Positions 35,601-50,600 of a stretch of 64,000 nucleotides of DNA are shown here, piece by piece. Location of the stretch: positions 6,325,609 to 6,389,608 of the forward strand of contig NC_049986.1 of NCBI RefSeq assembly GCF_000003815.2, given 5' to 3'. The translations under genes and the position numbers were made by a program. Within the stretch, counting starts at the first letter, position 1. Each line of letters opens with the position of its first letter. The DNA is from Branchiostoma floridae (lineage: Eukaryota > Chordata > Leptocardii > Amphioxiformes > Branchiostomatidae). Below the pieces are notes generated by a model that worked only from the letters and a program-made list of their open reading frames with translations, was not told the origin of the DNA and did not search any database.

Positions 35601-38600
35601 ATTATTATTAGGCTACAACACAACATGTTTGCCTGTTTTGGTCTATTTGACCATCCCCGAGGACGAAAAAAATTTCTTTCTTTTTTCTTAAACCAGGCAA
35701 AAACTAATAGAGCTGATGTCATAAAAATTTCTTGCTGTGGACTAATTGATGCTGATTAAGCTACAATAATTAAATCGTATTCTCGATTCCCAGTCTAGTA
35801 CGGGCCTCTTCATTCATGAAGCGTTCTATTGGATATTTTTACCACGTGTTCCACTAAATTGACCGCACAGTTAATTGTTTTAAGGTTGAACAAAGGTCCC
35901 CAAATTCACCGAGTTTGAAACGATCGATAAAATAATCAATAATGATGTATTCTCGTTCAAGGACAACGTACAGAGCCAATGTTTAGACTAATGAACAGAA
36001 GGGAGCATTTCGTATGTGCTAGACTGAGCCAAAACCTTCGCCATAGAATTCGCATTGGAATCTATTCTTTAGGATAGTATAATAGTATAATCTCAATGCA
36101 AACGGTATTCTTGAGATTTTCATCATTTATTTTTATTTATTTATGATTCTCCATATACGATGATAATAGAGGGTATGGCGAAACAGGTGTCAAAGGTCAC
36201 CTCTTCAAAGCCGCCATACACATGTTCGCACATGTTTACACACGGCGGGGTCATACCGCCCCTTACGAGGTGACATACCCTTTCGCTGGCTAATTACAAG
36301 ACGGGGATGCGCCAGGTTTCCCGTCCGTGTGATTTGAAGTGAATCACCAACTGCAGACAGAAGGGTTTGCTCCATCTCACACCGCACCATCGCACGTGTA
36401 GGGGTTCTTTAACGTGCATGTGGTGTGACTCTCCCCATACAAGGGACCTCCATTTAACGTCCTATCCGAGGGATCCATCATGATCACGCATGCGCTCAAT
36501 AGAATATGAGATTGTACATACATATTAATTGTATTCTGTCAACTGAAAAAAAAAAAAACAGACAAATAAATAACGACAAACAGGAAAGAAAATGTAGCCC
36601 TGCTATTATTGATAGCTTACCAGTACAAGGAATGTACTTGTTTATCATAACACTGGCACTGACCAATGCAATGTGATAGATAGCCAGAGTCTAACATCTT
36701 TTTAGGGATTCCTCTACCGCGCGACAGCTGTTCTGTACATTAGACAACACATATCCCCCATATCTGCTTGGAGATAAACTAATTACCAAACCCAGGAACT
36801 GATCCACTATATACCGAGAATATAGGGGTGATTTCTGAAATTATTACATCGATTATAAGAATAGCTACCGCGTTAAAAGCGCAGCATCGCGCAACCGAGT
36901 GCATATACCCCCCCCCCCCCCCTCACATTATATACGATCTTCGGACGTACTTCGCGATCGCAGGAAGGTCGGCTGACTATAAGATCTTAAGATGGTCTTG
37001 CGTATTTTTCGCCCAAAATCTGCCCCCCTAACATATAAGCGAGTCTTGTGCGATCGACGGTGAATAAATCTATGATAATACTCCCATGAACTCTTGCACT
37101 CGGACAAGGGAACAAAAAACGTTCCTCAAAAAAGGCAAGAGATCAATAACTGTTGCTTATTTTGTTGTCGAAATCTTTTTAGCCAATGAATGGAATGCGC
37201 GGGCATAATAGAAATGACACAAGAAAGGAAAGTGTGTCAAAAAGCCAGCCTACATATTGCCACAGGGGCCACAATGTTAGAATTACTCTCATATTCCCAG
37301 AAATTCAATATTTGTAAACAATCGGAAGTCGGGTGAACGTCGCCCGAACGTCGCCCGACTAACGGGCGTTCGCCATCCGATTTGCGCTCGATGATTAATA
37401 ACTATGTCTGTGCTCGCCTATCGGTCTTCAATCGTTGGATTGACGCAAGACTATTGACCGATACCCTTGCGAGGTACGCACGATTTGCACGCACGATCTG
37501 CGACTCGGTAACGAACTCTGCGATCTCGGAGATCTCCTGCGACTTGTCGCTTATGCTAAGAACATGTTTCGCTGCACTGCGACCGTTGTAAGACTCCTGA
37601 AAATTGCCGGCGATTCCTAAAAACCGCAAGATGATCGTGAGAACTCCGGACGTCTTACTCACGAAAATGTCATTCAGAGCTCGTAAACTAGTCTTCCGAT
37701 CGAATCGCGCCTAATGTGAGGGGGGTAATACAACATGCCAAACTACATATGAATATGCGGAATAGGGAACATAGAGATACAGATGCGAACACTCATCACA
37801 TCTACCGATTACAATACTCTGTTGTCGGAGGTTACCCTTCGTCACAGAGTAAAAAGGAACTTACTGTATCAAAGGTTCATTGCCTAGCAATCGCAATGGA
37901 CATTCACCGAGGGATTGCCCAGTCCAATCACTGTATTGATTGCATTATAGCTACAGGTGAGTGCGTAATGTTGGACGTATTGCAATGTTGATCAAGTAAC
38001 CGGTATACGATACGGTGATTGGACATTTGATTGCAAATCAGCAAAGAAAGGAACATGTGGGCAACGACCTAACTAAAGTAGAGTACACATTTACAACGCG
38101 CTGGACCAAAGTCATGTAACAACACAACATCTAGTCAGAAATGCTAAGAATAAAATTTCTGACCTCTAGATCTTAACCGCTCTCCTGACAATTTGAGCTT
38201 CGATGCCACATCGTATTCTACACGGAAGTTGTATAACACTAGCATGCCTTCTCGTACACTATTTGTGAAAATTATCTTCTTTGCTTTTAATGGCTGAAAC
38301 CAAAATCACATGCATGAATACCTTTTCTAAAAAGTGTTATGTACCATTGACTCTCTCCTTTCTGCCTGTGATGCCATGTGTATTCATGTATCTTCAGGGC
38401 ATCAATACGCACCAATTGCTCATTTGACCTCTTCCAGAATGGGTTTGTCCTCAGCATACCTTACCAAAAAGACCTGTTAACGTGGAGCAATTGCTGAGAT
38501 CTTCCACAGTAAAAGTCAAAGCAAGGCGTCGATGATTTGCAGCTGTGATATTACAATTGTCAACAGTTTCAGAGGAGTGTTTGGGCTTTTCACAGCTTAC

Positions 38601-41600
38601 CTGAAATTCTGTCTCTTCGTCATTCTGAGAGTTGAGCACTAAAGTACGCAAGTTTCTGTTGTGCTAGAAGGGGTTGGTATTATTACATTGTTGTTCGTGG
38701 ACAGACTTCATCAATGTTTATATAGTTGCAGTACCAAGTAAAGCATCAACCTATGATGCAAGCGAACGATTGATTGATTGATTGATTGCTAGGAGACTTT
38801 GAAATGTATAGCTACAGTCTTTCAACACTTGTCCACATAACAACTATCTTTAAATCCAGTCATGGAAACTACCCCCAGAAAAAAGTCCGTCGTTCCTATG
38901 TTCTGTTATGCTCATTATGAGGTTCTCACAAAAATTCCCGTACAGTTCCAGAGGAAGCTATCTGCCATAAAAACAAGACCATAGCATGTCCAGGTCAAAA
39001 GATACAAAACTTGAAGTTCTGTTGCAGTACCAAGGTCAAATACCAGGGGCCCAAAATCGACCTTGACCTTCGTCTTTCCAACCTCTACCCACATACCAAA
39101 CATCATTGTAATACATTCAGCAGTTCTAGAGTTATGCTGACTACAAATATCTGGACACACAGACACACAAACAGACACGCCAAAAAATATATCTCAATTT
39201 TCATGGTGATGATAAACTGTGCCCACACAAATACACTCACTGAAAGAACAGCCTACGTTTCACAAAGGTACTGCAATGAAGTTTATTTGCAAGTTCGTGC
39301 CCGAGGGCTAATTGCAAGTACATGGTATAAATATAGCAGATGTGACAATGGACAGTTATGAACAATATTCTACTGTAATACTAGTGTTGGCTATTTCTAA
39401 ACAGGTTGGGATTGACTTCTTTATTAATAACCCTGTGCACAGTAAAATATTACGTGACAGACCTTCTGAAATCACGGGTGGCTCGGGTAGTCATGTTGAT
39501 TTAAAGCTCCTTATCAACATATTGGCCCTTCATCGAGTTTGACCGGCCATCTGATACTTAAAGGTTGAGGCACTCCGTTTTATATTTACTCTTTGTGTGC
39601 CATTTGCCACACGTCTACATAGTTTTCTACACGTGTCTCTTATTTCCAGCTTGACAAATCATATTTGGCTGATCTGTTTGAAAGGTGAATTCTGTAAGAC
39701 ATTTTGAGCTCCAGAAAGCTAACCAATCGAATGCCCTTATCGTTAATCAAAATTGCCATACATTGTACCTTGTGTGATTGTTGAGCAATAAAATTCATTC
39801 ATCCATTCATTAATCAGGCACATCAAATGCCAACTACAAGATCAGAACCAGCACCAAAAACATAAGCTTTTTCTTTTTCCTTAAAGGAAACGGTGCATAT
39901 ATATGAAATGACAATATTTTAACTGCCATTCTATATAAAAATGCCACCTAAAACTTCAGAAACAGCACGGAAAACTTAAGCTTGATCTTTTTCTACAAAG
40001 GTTACGATGAATATATATGACATGGCAATACCTGTACTGCAATTCCATACTTAACATAAGATGTACGTCAAGGTTTCGGCGCTTCTTTTTTCATCTCCAC
40101 ATAAAAGCAGATCCGTCTTCATCAGCTATACCAGGACCTTCCGCCCACCCTTCGTTACCAGGTGCTGCCGCCTTCAGGATGAAGGACAAATCACCTCCCG
40201 GCGGAGTCTTCTGTCTTGATTAGCTAGTCTTTGGCCGATTAGCCGAGACATTAAAAGCCTCGCACGCCGAAAAAGAGGTAACCTAGGGTCGAGGACTTAG
40301 CCTTGAGGAACGGCAACTGTTAATGTGGAGGTGACATTCACGCCTCGGAGAACAAAACTCCCTGGAAGTGTTGAAATGAAATCGTGTAAAGCCATTCTGG
40401 TGTGATGTTCCACTTGGTAATAACTTTGCCAGCCTCCGTTAGCTTCCCCTTGGGGCAAACTTCGCGAATGAATCCTACAGCGCAGTGAATGGGGTGGATT
40501 CAAAACATATAGCCTCTTACTAGGCGTGAGAGACAATATAGTAAAATGTATATGAATCAGTCTATGTGATGTTGGGATTTATCATGTTGACAGGTTTGAT
40601 TGTCGTTGAGCCAAGACTGTGGGATGTATTTTCTCAATTATAAAGAGCTGATGAAACAGCAAGCTTCGCTCTCCCAAGAGGATTTTAGTTATCAAGCACG
40701 GCCGTCAGTCAAGCCCAGAGACCGCCCGACCCCGTCAGGAGGTGAGGGAAGTACACTGCGAGCTCTGACAGAGATGTATCTCAGATAATTATCACCTTGT
40801 TGACCTGCTGACGCTCATTCCCCAACCAGCCTTAGTGTTGTGGCTTGTCTCACGGCGCATTCATATTTGGCGAGCCCCCGGGGATAGAGGAAGAAGATGC
40901 GCGTGGGGTTAGAGAGAAGGCTCCCGGTTGGGTGTCAGGGAGGTTATGGATTCCTAATGGCTATTTGAGGAGTGAAATGAATCAATAAACAGCGCAGGGT
41001 GAAGTTAGTCGTTTATTGCAATATTTCATGACTTTAAAGTTTATATATCGACGTCACAGTGAGATTTGTGCTTGTACTACCCCCTGTTTAACAGTTGCAA
41101 AAGCACGTCTGGTGTATGCATCACCAGAGGCGGCATCAGACAGAAACGTGAGCTGACGATTTACTCTTTACTATATGGAGATAAGAACGGCGTTAGTAGG
41201 AAGTGAGAGGTTTCTAAAAATACAAGCAACGACGCATGCACTCAATCCTATGACATATTGAGAAACAGTTTCGACTGTTAATGCCTAAAGTTTGCGCAAA
41301 TCAACTGACACTCACAAAGAGAGGCAAGAGCTCGAAAATGATGCGGATCCAAAAATTCGTGTCTGGATACACTGCCAAAAAGGACTTTTCTTGTATGCTT
41401 ACCCCATCGACTGTATCTGTATCTATATAGCCGGTATAACCGCCCTTCGGCGTAACACGTGGACAATTCTTATATGAAGAAAACTATTCTTGCAGGAAGA
41501 AAATGTAGAATAAAATTCAAGCAAAACATGAAACTACAAAAAGATTTCTGGAAATTTAAGCAAAATCTTCTACTTTTTTCTTATAATGCAAGAGAAAAAT

Positions 41601-44600
41601 AGGAACTCTTGCTTTTTTTATAACAAAATTCAACTTACATTTTCCCATCAGCATCTTTCTTCCTGAAAGATTATATTTCTTTGAGAGTAAGCAAATCAAG
41701 ATGAACAAGAAAAAGCATTTAGCAGTGTAAGAAAACAAATCTCAAATCTTCTCAAAAACTTAGCAAGCTAAAGTTTGCTTGCCCCATGGACAAGCACGTT
41801 TTTCTAAGATTTCTTGGGGACAGAATAATTTTCTTCCTGGAAGATAGATTTTCTGTGAGGAAGCAAAACAAGACAGGCATTTTGGGCAGTATGACCCATT
41901 GCCCATTCGAGTACTGATGTATCGTGTCTAATGGACCCAGCACATAATCAGTCCGTCAATACGTTTTGAGGGGCCGTAAATGAAATTTTGAAGGGCAATT
42001 TTCCGGTCCACTTCTGGTAAAAGCTCTGGACAGCGTCCATACGCCTGCGGGGTCGAAATATGGGCAAGGGCGGCGTGTAGGTACTAAATTGCGGGCGAAA
42101 TGCACATTTAATGGTCGGTAGTCGTTCCAGACCGCAGTAATGCCGCAACAAGAACTGAAAACTCCATTTGGTCAAGTGCAGAACGTAGAATGATGAAGTG
42201 TATTCGAAATGTGGGAACCATACACTCTTCAGCAAAGAAATCATGACACCCAATGCTGTGACAAGAAAGAGGCGGGTGTGTTGAATCAGTTGTGACCTTT
42301 TCGTAAATTCCCAGTTGCCTGTCATGAAGTATGGACGTGGCAATCCTTTGTTACTGGCCCTTGTTTGCTTTATTTTCATTCAAAGCGTCGTTCCCATCTG
42401 TATCGTTCCGAATCGCTGACTACAAATGTCAGCATAGCGCGTCTACTAAAAGGGGTGGCTAGCAGAATCTGACAGCCAACATCTCCTGGGATGAGTGTAT
42501 ATATGCCGGGTGTCCCAGAGGTTGTCAGTTTTGTGGTGAAAGCTATTGGCAAACAAGTTTTACAGACGGATGAACTCATCCCCGGTGGAGTTAGGACTTG
42601 AATCGTGTCAATATACAGGCCTGGTGTATGTGTGAACGTTTTACAGAACGACAAATGCAACAACTTTTACAAAGAGGACAAAATAGAGGTACAAAATAAA
42701 GCTTAAAGCCCTTATCCTGCTGAGCCTTTATATATATACGGATGCACATATTTAACCCTTGTCGTGCTGAGCTGTATTTCTATGGGTTTATGTTTTTTCT
42801 CATGTAAAAGATGTATAACACCGCAAAGTCCATCGAATGGGGGAGTAAATCAACAGCAGCAGCACAGAACATGTCAAGTTTTACTGATCTGATGAAGCCA
42901 GCAGTTCTTTGGAGGTTAAATTGGAGTTTTATTTGCAAGCTCTTACCAGCGGACTAATTGCAACATGGAACATACAGAATATAAAGTAAACATACAGAAA
43001 ATAAAAGACTTTGAAATAGAGAACAATGATGACAAGTGGAAACAAGTGATTATTCTAGTAATAATATGGACTGCTGAAAGCTACAGTCTAAGCATTTGGG
43101 GTTTGACTTCTGTTCTGGAAGCAATGGAAGACGAAGTGTCCCGTGTTTTCTATAATGAGTGGGTTATGTGGTTTTAACAGTCAGGTTATAGTTTTGTCAA
43201 ACGAGGGGTACACATACACATTTGTCGCGTATTCAGAAAAGGATGATCAGAAAGTTAGCATGTCGTCTTCCTTTTAGGACGTATTACTCTATAATGGATA
43301 CGGTCTGCGTTTCCATCAATTTCACTGATCTTTGCATCATTTACTTCAATTACTCGCACGACTAGGGCATAAATCGAGATGTAATCACCTAATATGCTGC
43401 ATGTACATATGAATGCAAATGAGTTTTTTTCGAATGTGGTGTTTTATTTTTGAAGCTTGTAAAATTGAACATGGCAAAGGCACTGTGCTAGTTTGATACA
43501 TTTTGATGACAATGCACATGGTGCCATGTAACGCTAGTTCACATTTTCCCGCGGGGTACCCTATATCCGTTGTTGTATCAAACTGCAATATTTACAAATA
43601 TTGGGGTAACCTATATCCGTTACTATATCAAACTGCAACATTTTCAATACATTGTAGTTTGAAACCACCGTCCGTCAGCTGAAGTTAATTAAGGGTTAAT
43701 GACCCGCCCCGAGGTGTATATGGTGTCATAACGCCTGGTCCTTTGCTATAACCACCGAATCAAACCACCGAGTGAGCGAAGCGGCACCGGTGTCGATTTA
43801 TTCTGACCAATCGGAAGGCCCCGTTCCACGTTGGTTATGACGCCGTAACACAAAGATTCCGGTCAGGCCGGTGTGTATCCCTTTTCTGATTGGTCCGCGC
43901 CGCCTGGCTATATGATAATATCCCTAAATACCCTGTTTTTGAGAAAAACGGATATACGTTACGTTGCGGATAAAGGTGAAATAGCGTCATACGTTAAGAT
44001 GGACTCTCACTGCACTTGGGGAACCGGTGCAGCATTGTGGGGTTCATTCACTGTGGCACTGTTTTATTTTTCGCGATTTTTAATAATTGATATATGCCGT
44101 AATACGTAAGAGTGTGACTTAGAAGACAAAGAGATACACAAAACGGAAGAAAATTCGTTGAGTCATCTACGAAACCCGCAGTGCCGTACCGGTACCCCAA
44201 GTGCAGTGAGACACCACCTTTACTGCGACGTCCCCACGTATTTCAGCCAGCACGGGGTCCTTTACAGATTGCCGTTTTTGTCAGCTTAGATACGTTATTC
44301 TGTAATCATAGGATTCCCAGCGTGGCAGGTGGTCCGTCCGTTTTCCCATAAGACAGGTGCCACATGGTGAATAATACATTAGGGAACGTGTAACTTGTAC
44401 CAAAACCGCATGAAGCTCTGACAACTTCGATTGATGGCAAGTTCGAACAAGTTCTGAGAGCGCGTTTCACACTATAGCTATGTCAGCAATTTTATCATAT
44501 TATTTATCATAAATGTTTGTTTTTTGTTGAGAACATATAGTTCAAAATGTGTGGACAGTATCAGCCGGTCGGCTGAACTGATGTCAGACCCGACAGCTTC

Positions 44601-47600
44601 ATACTACGGTACGAAATATGACTGTACAATAAACAATTACGTATTTGTAATTGTAACAGTCTAATCTCAAGAGGATATATGCTTGTACGTTGGTGCCAAA
44701 TTTCAACTCTTTCGATGAAGAAAATGAGCCTGTTATAAAACCAATGCCATAACTTCTTGCTCTTAGAATAAAGCACTTCAATCTTTTTAGTCATATTTTA
44801 GTTTACTGACAAAAGCATTGCATTACAAGCGACGAACGTAAGTACTGCGCTTCTTAAAAAGGAAATCGTGACGGAAAACCCTGAAAATTGAAATAAAAAG
44901 GACTAAATCTCGCCTCTACATATTTGTCGTTTCTGTTGCTTACTAATCATTGCTTCGTCTCTGGGTTTCTGCAACATCTATTCACCTGATGTAAATTGAA
45001 CAGGTAATGAGATCTACGAAGACAGACCATAAATAATAACCACCAAATCCAAGCTATCAAATTCCCGTTATGAATGTGCATTATACGAACTCCATCATGA
45101 ATTTCATTTGCCTCGCAGTATTTCAATAATCTATCACAGAAATTGGAACGCGATATCAATCTTTTCTAAAGGTCATATGATGGAATATCTGGAACAGACA
45201 TCAGGAAAGGTTCTGTTTATTTTATAACGAAAGAAGCGTATGTGTCTGACAATTTTTGGATAGAACTTTGATGTATTGATGGCAGGATTAGGCCACGGCA
45301 AGTAAATTTCATGGATGACATCAGCGCGCTTATTAATTTTTGCATGATTTCAGAAGAAAAAACAAGAATTTTTTTCCTCTTCGGGGATGGTCAGATAGAC
45401 CAAAATAGGCAAACATGCTGTGTTGTAGCCCAATAATCATACTTGTAAAAGTGACACAAGGGAGGTAGCCATGACTATAGTTGCAGTAGTGAAACTTTTT
45501 GGATAGTTGTAAAAGTGCCACCAATAAGTAAGGAAACCATGACTGTAGTTGCCAGCTTGGCATGTGATACCAGTTTATCACACTAGCATCACTTTTACTA
45601 CACTAGTTCACTTCTTTCATACAGGAATAAATGCCTTGTTAACTGTGATGGCACGTTTTGTCACTTAAAATCTTGTTACGACGTTTATGGTGTCTATTTT
45701 GAAAATTTAGCCATCTTGTTTTTTTTACCCATCTGTTTTTTTTTTTGCGCTATCTCTTTATTTTTGCCTTCTGCATAGGATGTCATCCACAAAAATTACT
45801 TGCTGTGGCCTAATCGCCATAGAGAGTACATCAGTCAACGGTTGTAGTGCCATATGGTAGTCTGAATAATGGATAAGGACGTCCATAAGGTAATGAATTG
45901 GACCAATTACCAACAGTCCTTAGGAATTAATCAATCACAAAGTACGAGTCCAGCGAAGTACCGATGAGTCGCATAAAACAGAGAATAGACAGGTGTGAAG
46001 AATGCACTTTCAGGGCAATGAACGTAAAAGCGTCAACAGAGTGCAATGATGTCCTCAAGAGTTATGGTCTAGGACACCATACCCATTTGGAAATCACTTT
46101 TTAGATAAGACCTCCGAATGTAATGTTATTACACCAATTCAGCCGCGAGGCTGCAATCTGTACGACATATGTTGACAAGTTGACAAATAAACCATTATTT
46201 AATAATTCAACAAAATCTGGACAGATCTGATTTTGTTGGAAAGTTGCAGAGTAGGTCGAAGATTTTCTTTATAATAACATAAAATGTATACATAGTTTAT
46301 TGCAAATTCATGCCCGAGGGCTAATTGCAGGTAATATGAAAGGAGACAAACAAATATTGTAGAACAGTATAGAATGCGTCTACTCCAGTTTAAAAGCTAA
46401 ATACAAACATACATTCTCCTGATTTGCCCTGATAGTATGCCGGTCAATAACAGCAACAATAACTCAAAGAAATCGTTGAATATGTTATGATTAAGTTATT
46501 TCTTTGTATTTCGTATAGCACTGAAACATTCAAAAACCAAGAGATGACCTTACTCAATGTGATATCAAACTGCAGAACGCAAGGTCAGCATTTTGGCAAG
46601 ATCCCCAAACAGCGATTCAGATAATCACATATAATGCACCTGCGCGCCAACTTGGAAGACAAAAGACCAGGATCAGTCGCACAAGTGCGGTTTTTCTCCA
46701 CCAGATCGCGGAAGAATGCATCTTTAAAGACGTTTATTGGGTAGACATTACCTGGTCAATGGACCATAGGGTCATCATAACGCCGTGAGACGCCCATTAA
46801 ATCTGCTCCAATCTATAAAGCAAATTATTCAGGAGAACGATCGATAGGAAAGCCGGGGCGGGGGAACTTTGTGCTGACCCGCGGCGGGTACTAGGACTAC
46901 CCGGGGGAGGGGAGTGGAGCTGCTCCGGGTTAGACCGGTACTTTGATGTCGGTTTGGGCATCGGTCATCAGCTATCTCATTCTGGCTTACGTTATATCAA
47001 TGAGATAAAAAAAGATAGGAACTTACACCACAATAGGATATTACACCACAACAGGATATAGAAACCCTCACGTTTTACGTAAGGCATGGAAGCTAGCAGT
47101 TGGTAGTAGGACTACCCGGGGGGATGGTAGTAAAGCTGCCCAACGTTAGACCGGTACTTTGATGTGGGTTTGGGCATCGGTCATCAAGTATCTCATTTTG
47201 GCTTACGTTGTATCAATGAGATAAACAAAAGATAGGAACTTAAGGCACAACAGGATACGGACACCCTCACGTTTTATGTTAGACATAGAAGCTAGCTGGG
47301 TCCTTTCAAGTATGCACCAAAAAAAGAGGATGGTTCTCAAGTGATCATGAGCATCAGATTGCCTTCAAGCAGACGTCATGGACATGTTGGGGAACTCTTT
47401 CACATCGTAAGTAATTCTTTGACGAATAAAACTCGCACAGAACACTGCTGATGTCCGCAAAAGTTAAAGAAACAGTGTTGCAATGATCTCTTGAACTCTT
47501 TCACATCATAACTAAGTCTTTGTCGAAAAAAGAAAACTAGCACAACGCTGCTGATATGCTTAAGAAGACAGCAATATATGAAATTACTCTGCTAATATGC

Positions 47601-50600
47601 AAATTTCCATGAAGCTATGACACCGCCAGACAGCATGGACATGTAGGGGAACACTTTAACATCATTCAGTAATTCCTTGATAAAACTCACACACAACACT
47701 GCCGATATTCCCAAACGTTAAATAGACAGTAATAAATGTGATTACCCTGCTAACATGCAAATTTCCTAGCAGCTATGATACCGCCAGACGGCATTAGCTC
47801 GCTCAATGCTTCTGAAATCCTCCGAACCAATGGGCCAATTAATGAACACTTTACATTGAGAACTCATTACCCGGGCTATAGGCCAGGGGGTAATCATGGC
47901 ACACTTACACCCATCCAAAAAAGCTTTCTATTGAAAGGAGCTATAATTCACAACCTACTATTGTACAACGATTATAGTATTTAACCTTGCCCGCTTGCAT
48001 TACCTCGATGGTGTGTACCATCATTGTGTGAGACAGCGCACAGAGGCGTGAGTCTATCAGGCGACAGCTAGCTTCGAGATGATCGTTTCTTTTTAATGAC
48101 CGTCAAGAAATCAATATTGCACCGTCTCAATTCACAATAACTAAAGCGCTAACAGCGGGGTTTAAAAACATGATATGGCATGGCGCTGACTCTTCAAACT
48201 ACACGCCATCTCATTGGACAGAGTTTTATAATGGAATTATCAATAAAAGATGGATGTATCATGTACCTGGAATAACGGCCATTAAAGTAGTCTTTAAACA
48301 TGGAGAAAAGAAATTGAGAGCCAGGTGCGCATTGAGGCAACTACAACTTTGATCTTTCATATGATTCCCACCGTTTCGTGGGGCAAAGGAAGTAAAGTAG
48401 TTGATGGTTACATTAGGGTGGTATCTCACTGCACTTGGTGCACCGGTGCGGTACTGCGGGGTTCGTTCACTGGGGCAATGCTGTGTTATCTTTGCCGATT
48501 TTTTATGACTTAGATATTGCCTAATACGTGGAAGTATGACTTTGAAGACAACAAAATACAGACAACTTGAAGACAACAAAATACAGCAAACGGAAGAAAA
48601 TTCGTTCTTTATCTCTGAAATTCGTTAAGTATCTTTCAAACCCCACAGTGCCGCACCAGTGCCCGAAGTGCAGTGACCTACCAACTTTATTTTACCGCTT
48701 ACTTTCTTCTTGTTCCAAAATTAAACATAGTTGAAAGATTTGAGATGAATTGGATGCAGTAAAGATTATCACATCTTGCAAATGCAAAGCGCCTTAATGT
48801 AGTGTGATACGAGTTATTACTAATTGTGATAAATCATGATATGCGTTGTGTTTCCACGCCTGTTTTAACGAAGAGAAAGATTGGAAGAGATCGGAGGAGA
48901 ATTATATTACTAGTAGTCAGTGTTTCGCTAATAAAAACAAATAAAGAATCTTAATTAACAAGTAAATACCCTTCTATACAGGAATTGACGGAAAACACAA
49001 GAATAAAGATTAATGGTTAATAAACATAAAGCCACATAGTTCTTGTTAAAATATGGTTATTCTATGGACGTTTGTAAACGAAGTTTTGAGTTGAAACAAT
49101 AGATAGACTGATGATATACATGTTAATACCCCTGTTAGATTTGGCGAAAATTGATCGGTCGACGATTCTGCGGCAATCGCCCGAGCCTCGCTTATAATTA
49201 TAGCCTTATGGCACCATAATTGTACAATGTACAAAGTATGGCTTATATGTGACAGGGACGGTTTTTATGTGAAAAATACGCGCAACCCTCTGTCGATTTT
49301 AAATATGGCCGATCTTCTATCGCTACGCCCGAAGATCGCGGATAATGTGACAGGGTTATAAGGAAATTAATAAGATGTGTTCTATCTTCGTCAAAAGACT
49401 GGACTGAAGACGATTTAAGCGGACGGAACCAAATCCTGACGAAGTGATGTGCGAAGAGCGATCACACTTACTCCGAGTCAATTTGTACAGAACGTTAGCT
49501 CGTGTAATCCACTTTCGCGTATGACGCAGAAGTCGGCTGCGATTCTGGCGATGATGTGCAGTGTTTGGGCATTAAGTGAACCACAGGCGTTCAACCGAAA
49601 CATGGCTGGTTTCTGTGGTACAAAGATATCAACTGCACCATACAAGCAAATTTTCTAGCCCGCTTTAGTGCAAAAATCCCCCTTACTATACAAACCACAG
49701 GCACTTAATTCAGACAGAGTTTGGTTATTCCTACGTTGAGATATTGGTAATGGTTTATTAAAGTGTTTAATGACCTTATTCGGAACAATTTTGCCGTGAA
49801 GTTATTAAATCTTCATGATCGTCTTTAGAGAAAATTAAAATTCTACCGGCATGACATTGAAATTAATCCGTCCACCGAACACAACACCCAGCAAGATCAA
49901 GTGAAACAAAAAGATAGCGAATAACTTCATTTTTGGTCCTCGAATGTTTGTAAGAAAAAGTAAGTATGATTGAATTTACAAACGTAATAAAATTCTGCTT
50001 GCGGCTCAATAGAGCTGTATCCAGCAGTTTTTGTTTTTCTAAGCATTGGCAATAACACAGCAATCACAAGCTTACAGATGTCCTTTATACTATAACTGAT
50101 AATAATGCAACTCGCACAAATAAACATATTATGCATGCAGCCGAAAATTTCGCTCGGTAGATACGCCGATAAAGATATCCAGAACATTAATCATATGGTA
50201 ATTCTAAACTTTTCGTCTTCTAAACTCCCTCTCCTATCTTAAGCCGGTTTGACGTTTCTCATCCTGGAACGTATTATAAAGATAGAACAGGGTACAATTT
50301 GGTTTCTCTCAAGGGACCTCAAAGAAGAAGATACCGAATTAGAGTCCTTGTATTGGAAGGATCATTTGTTAAGCTTTTCATGAAATCATTTTCATCGCCC
50401 CTGGCGATTACTGATTGTTACTTTTCATTTGAATAAAAACATATCATAAATAATTTTATTCGGGATTACTAAGGAACCGTTCGTGTAGGCATTACAGGAG
50501 AGCTGGTCACCAATTTTCGGGAATTTGACCTGAATAGCAAACTTATAGTTCGGTCTACCTTGTTGGGCGGCGATCGTATGTGAAAAAAAATCACGGGTCT

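Larger units (their letters stand above)
33584..35742. mobile_element. Nested composite: ~525-bp MITE split by two later elements
   Basis: The outer element has ends TAAGGCCACAGCATTTTATG and TTTCTTGCTGTGGACTAA, both with GGATGACATC-type motifs. Its uninterrupted paralogue is at 45288-45813 (opposite strand). Alignment by eye shows two insertions: 33687-34739 and a mariner copy at 34854-35435. Confidence 0.85.

Noticed and set aside
37716-37991. A 91-codon plus-strand frame
   Set aside because: No ATG context, no family resemblance, and part of it overlaps the end of a MITE.
41948-42663. Two abutting minus-strand frames (143 and 95 codons) as a gene
   Set aside because: They are in different frames, the longer one lacks an ATG-started partner or splice logic, and neither resembles a family I know. 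Kept as unexplained sequence.
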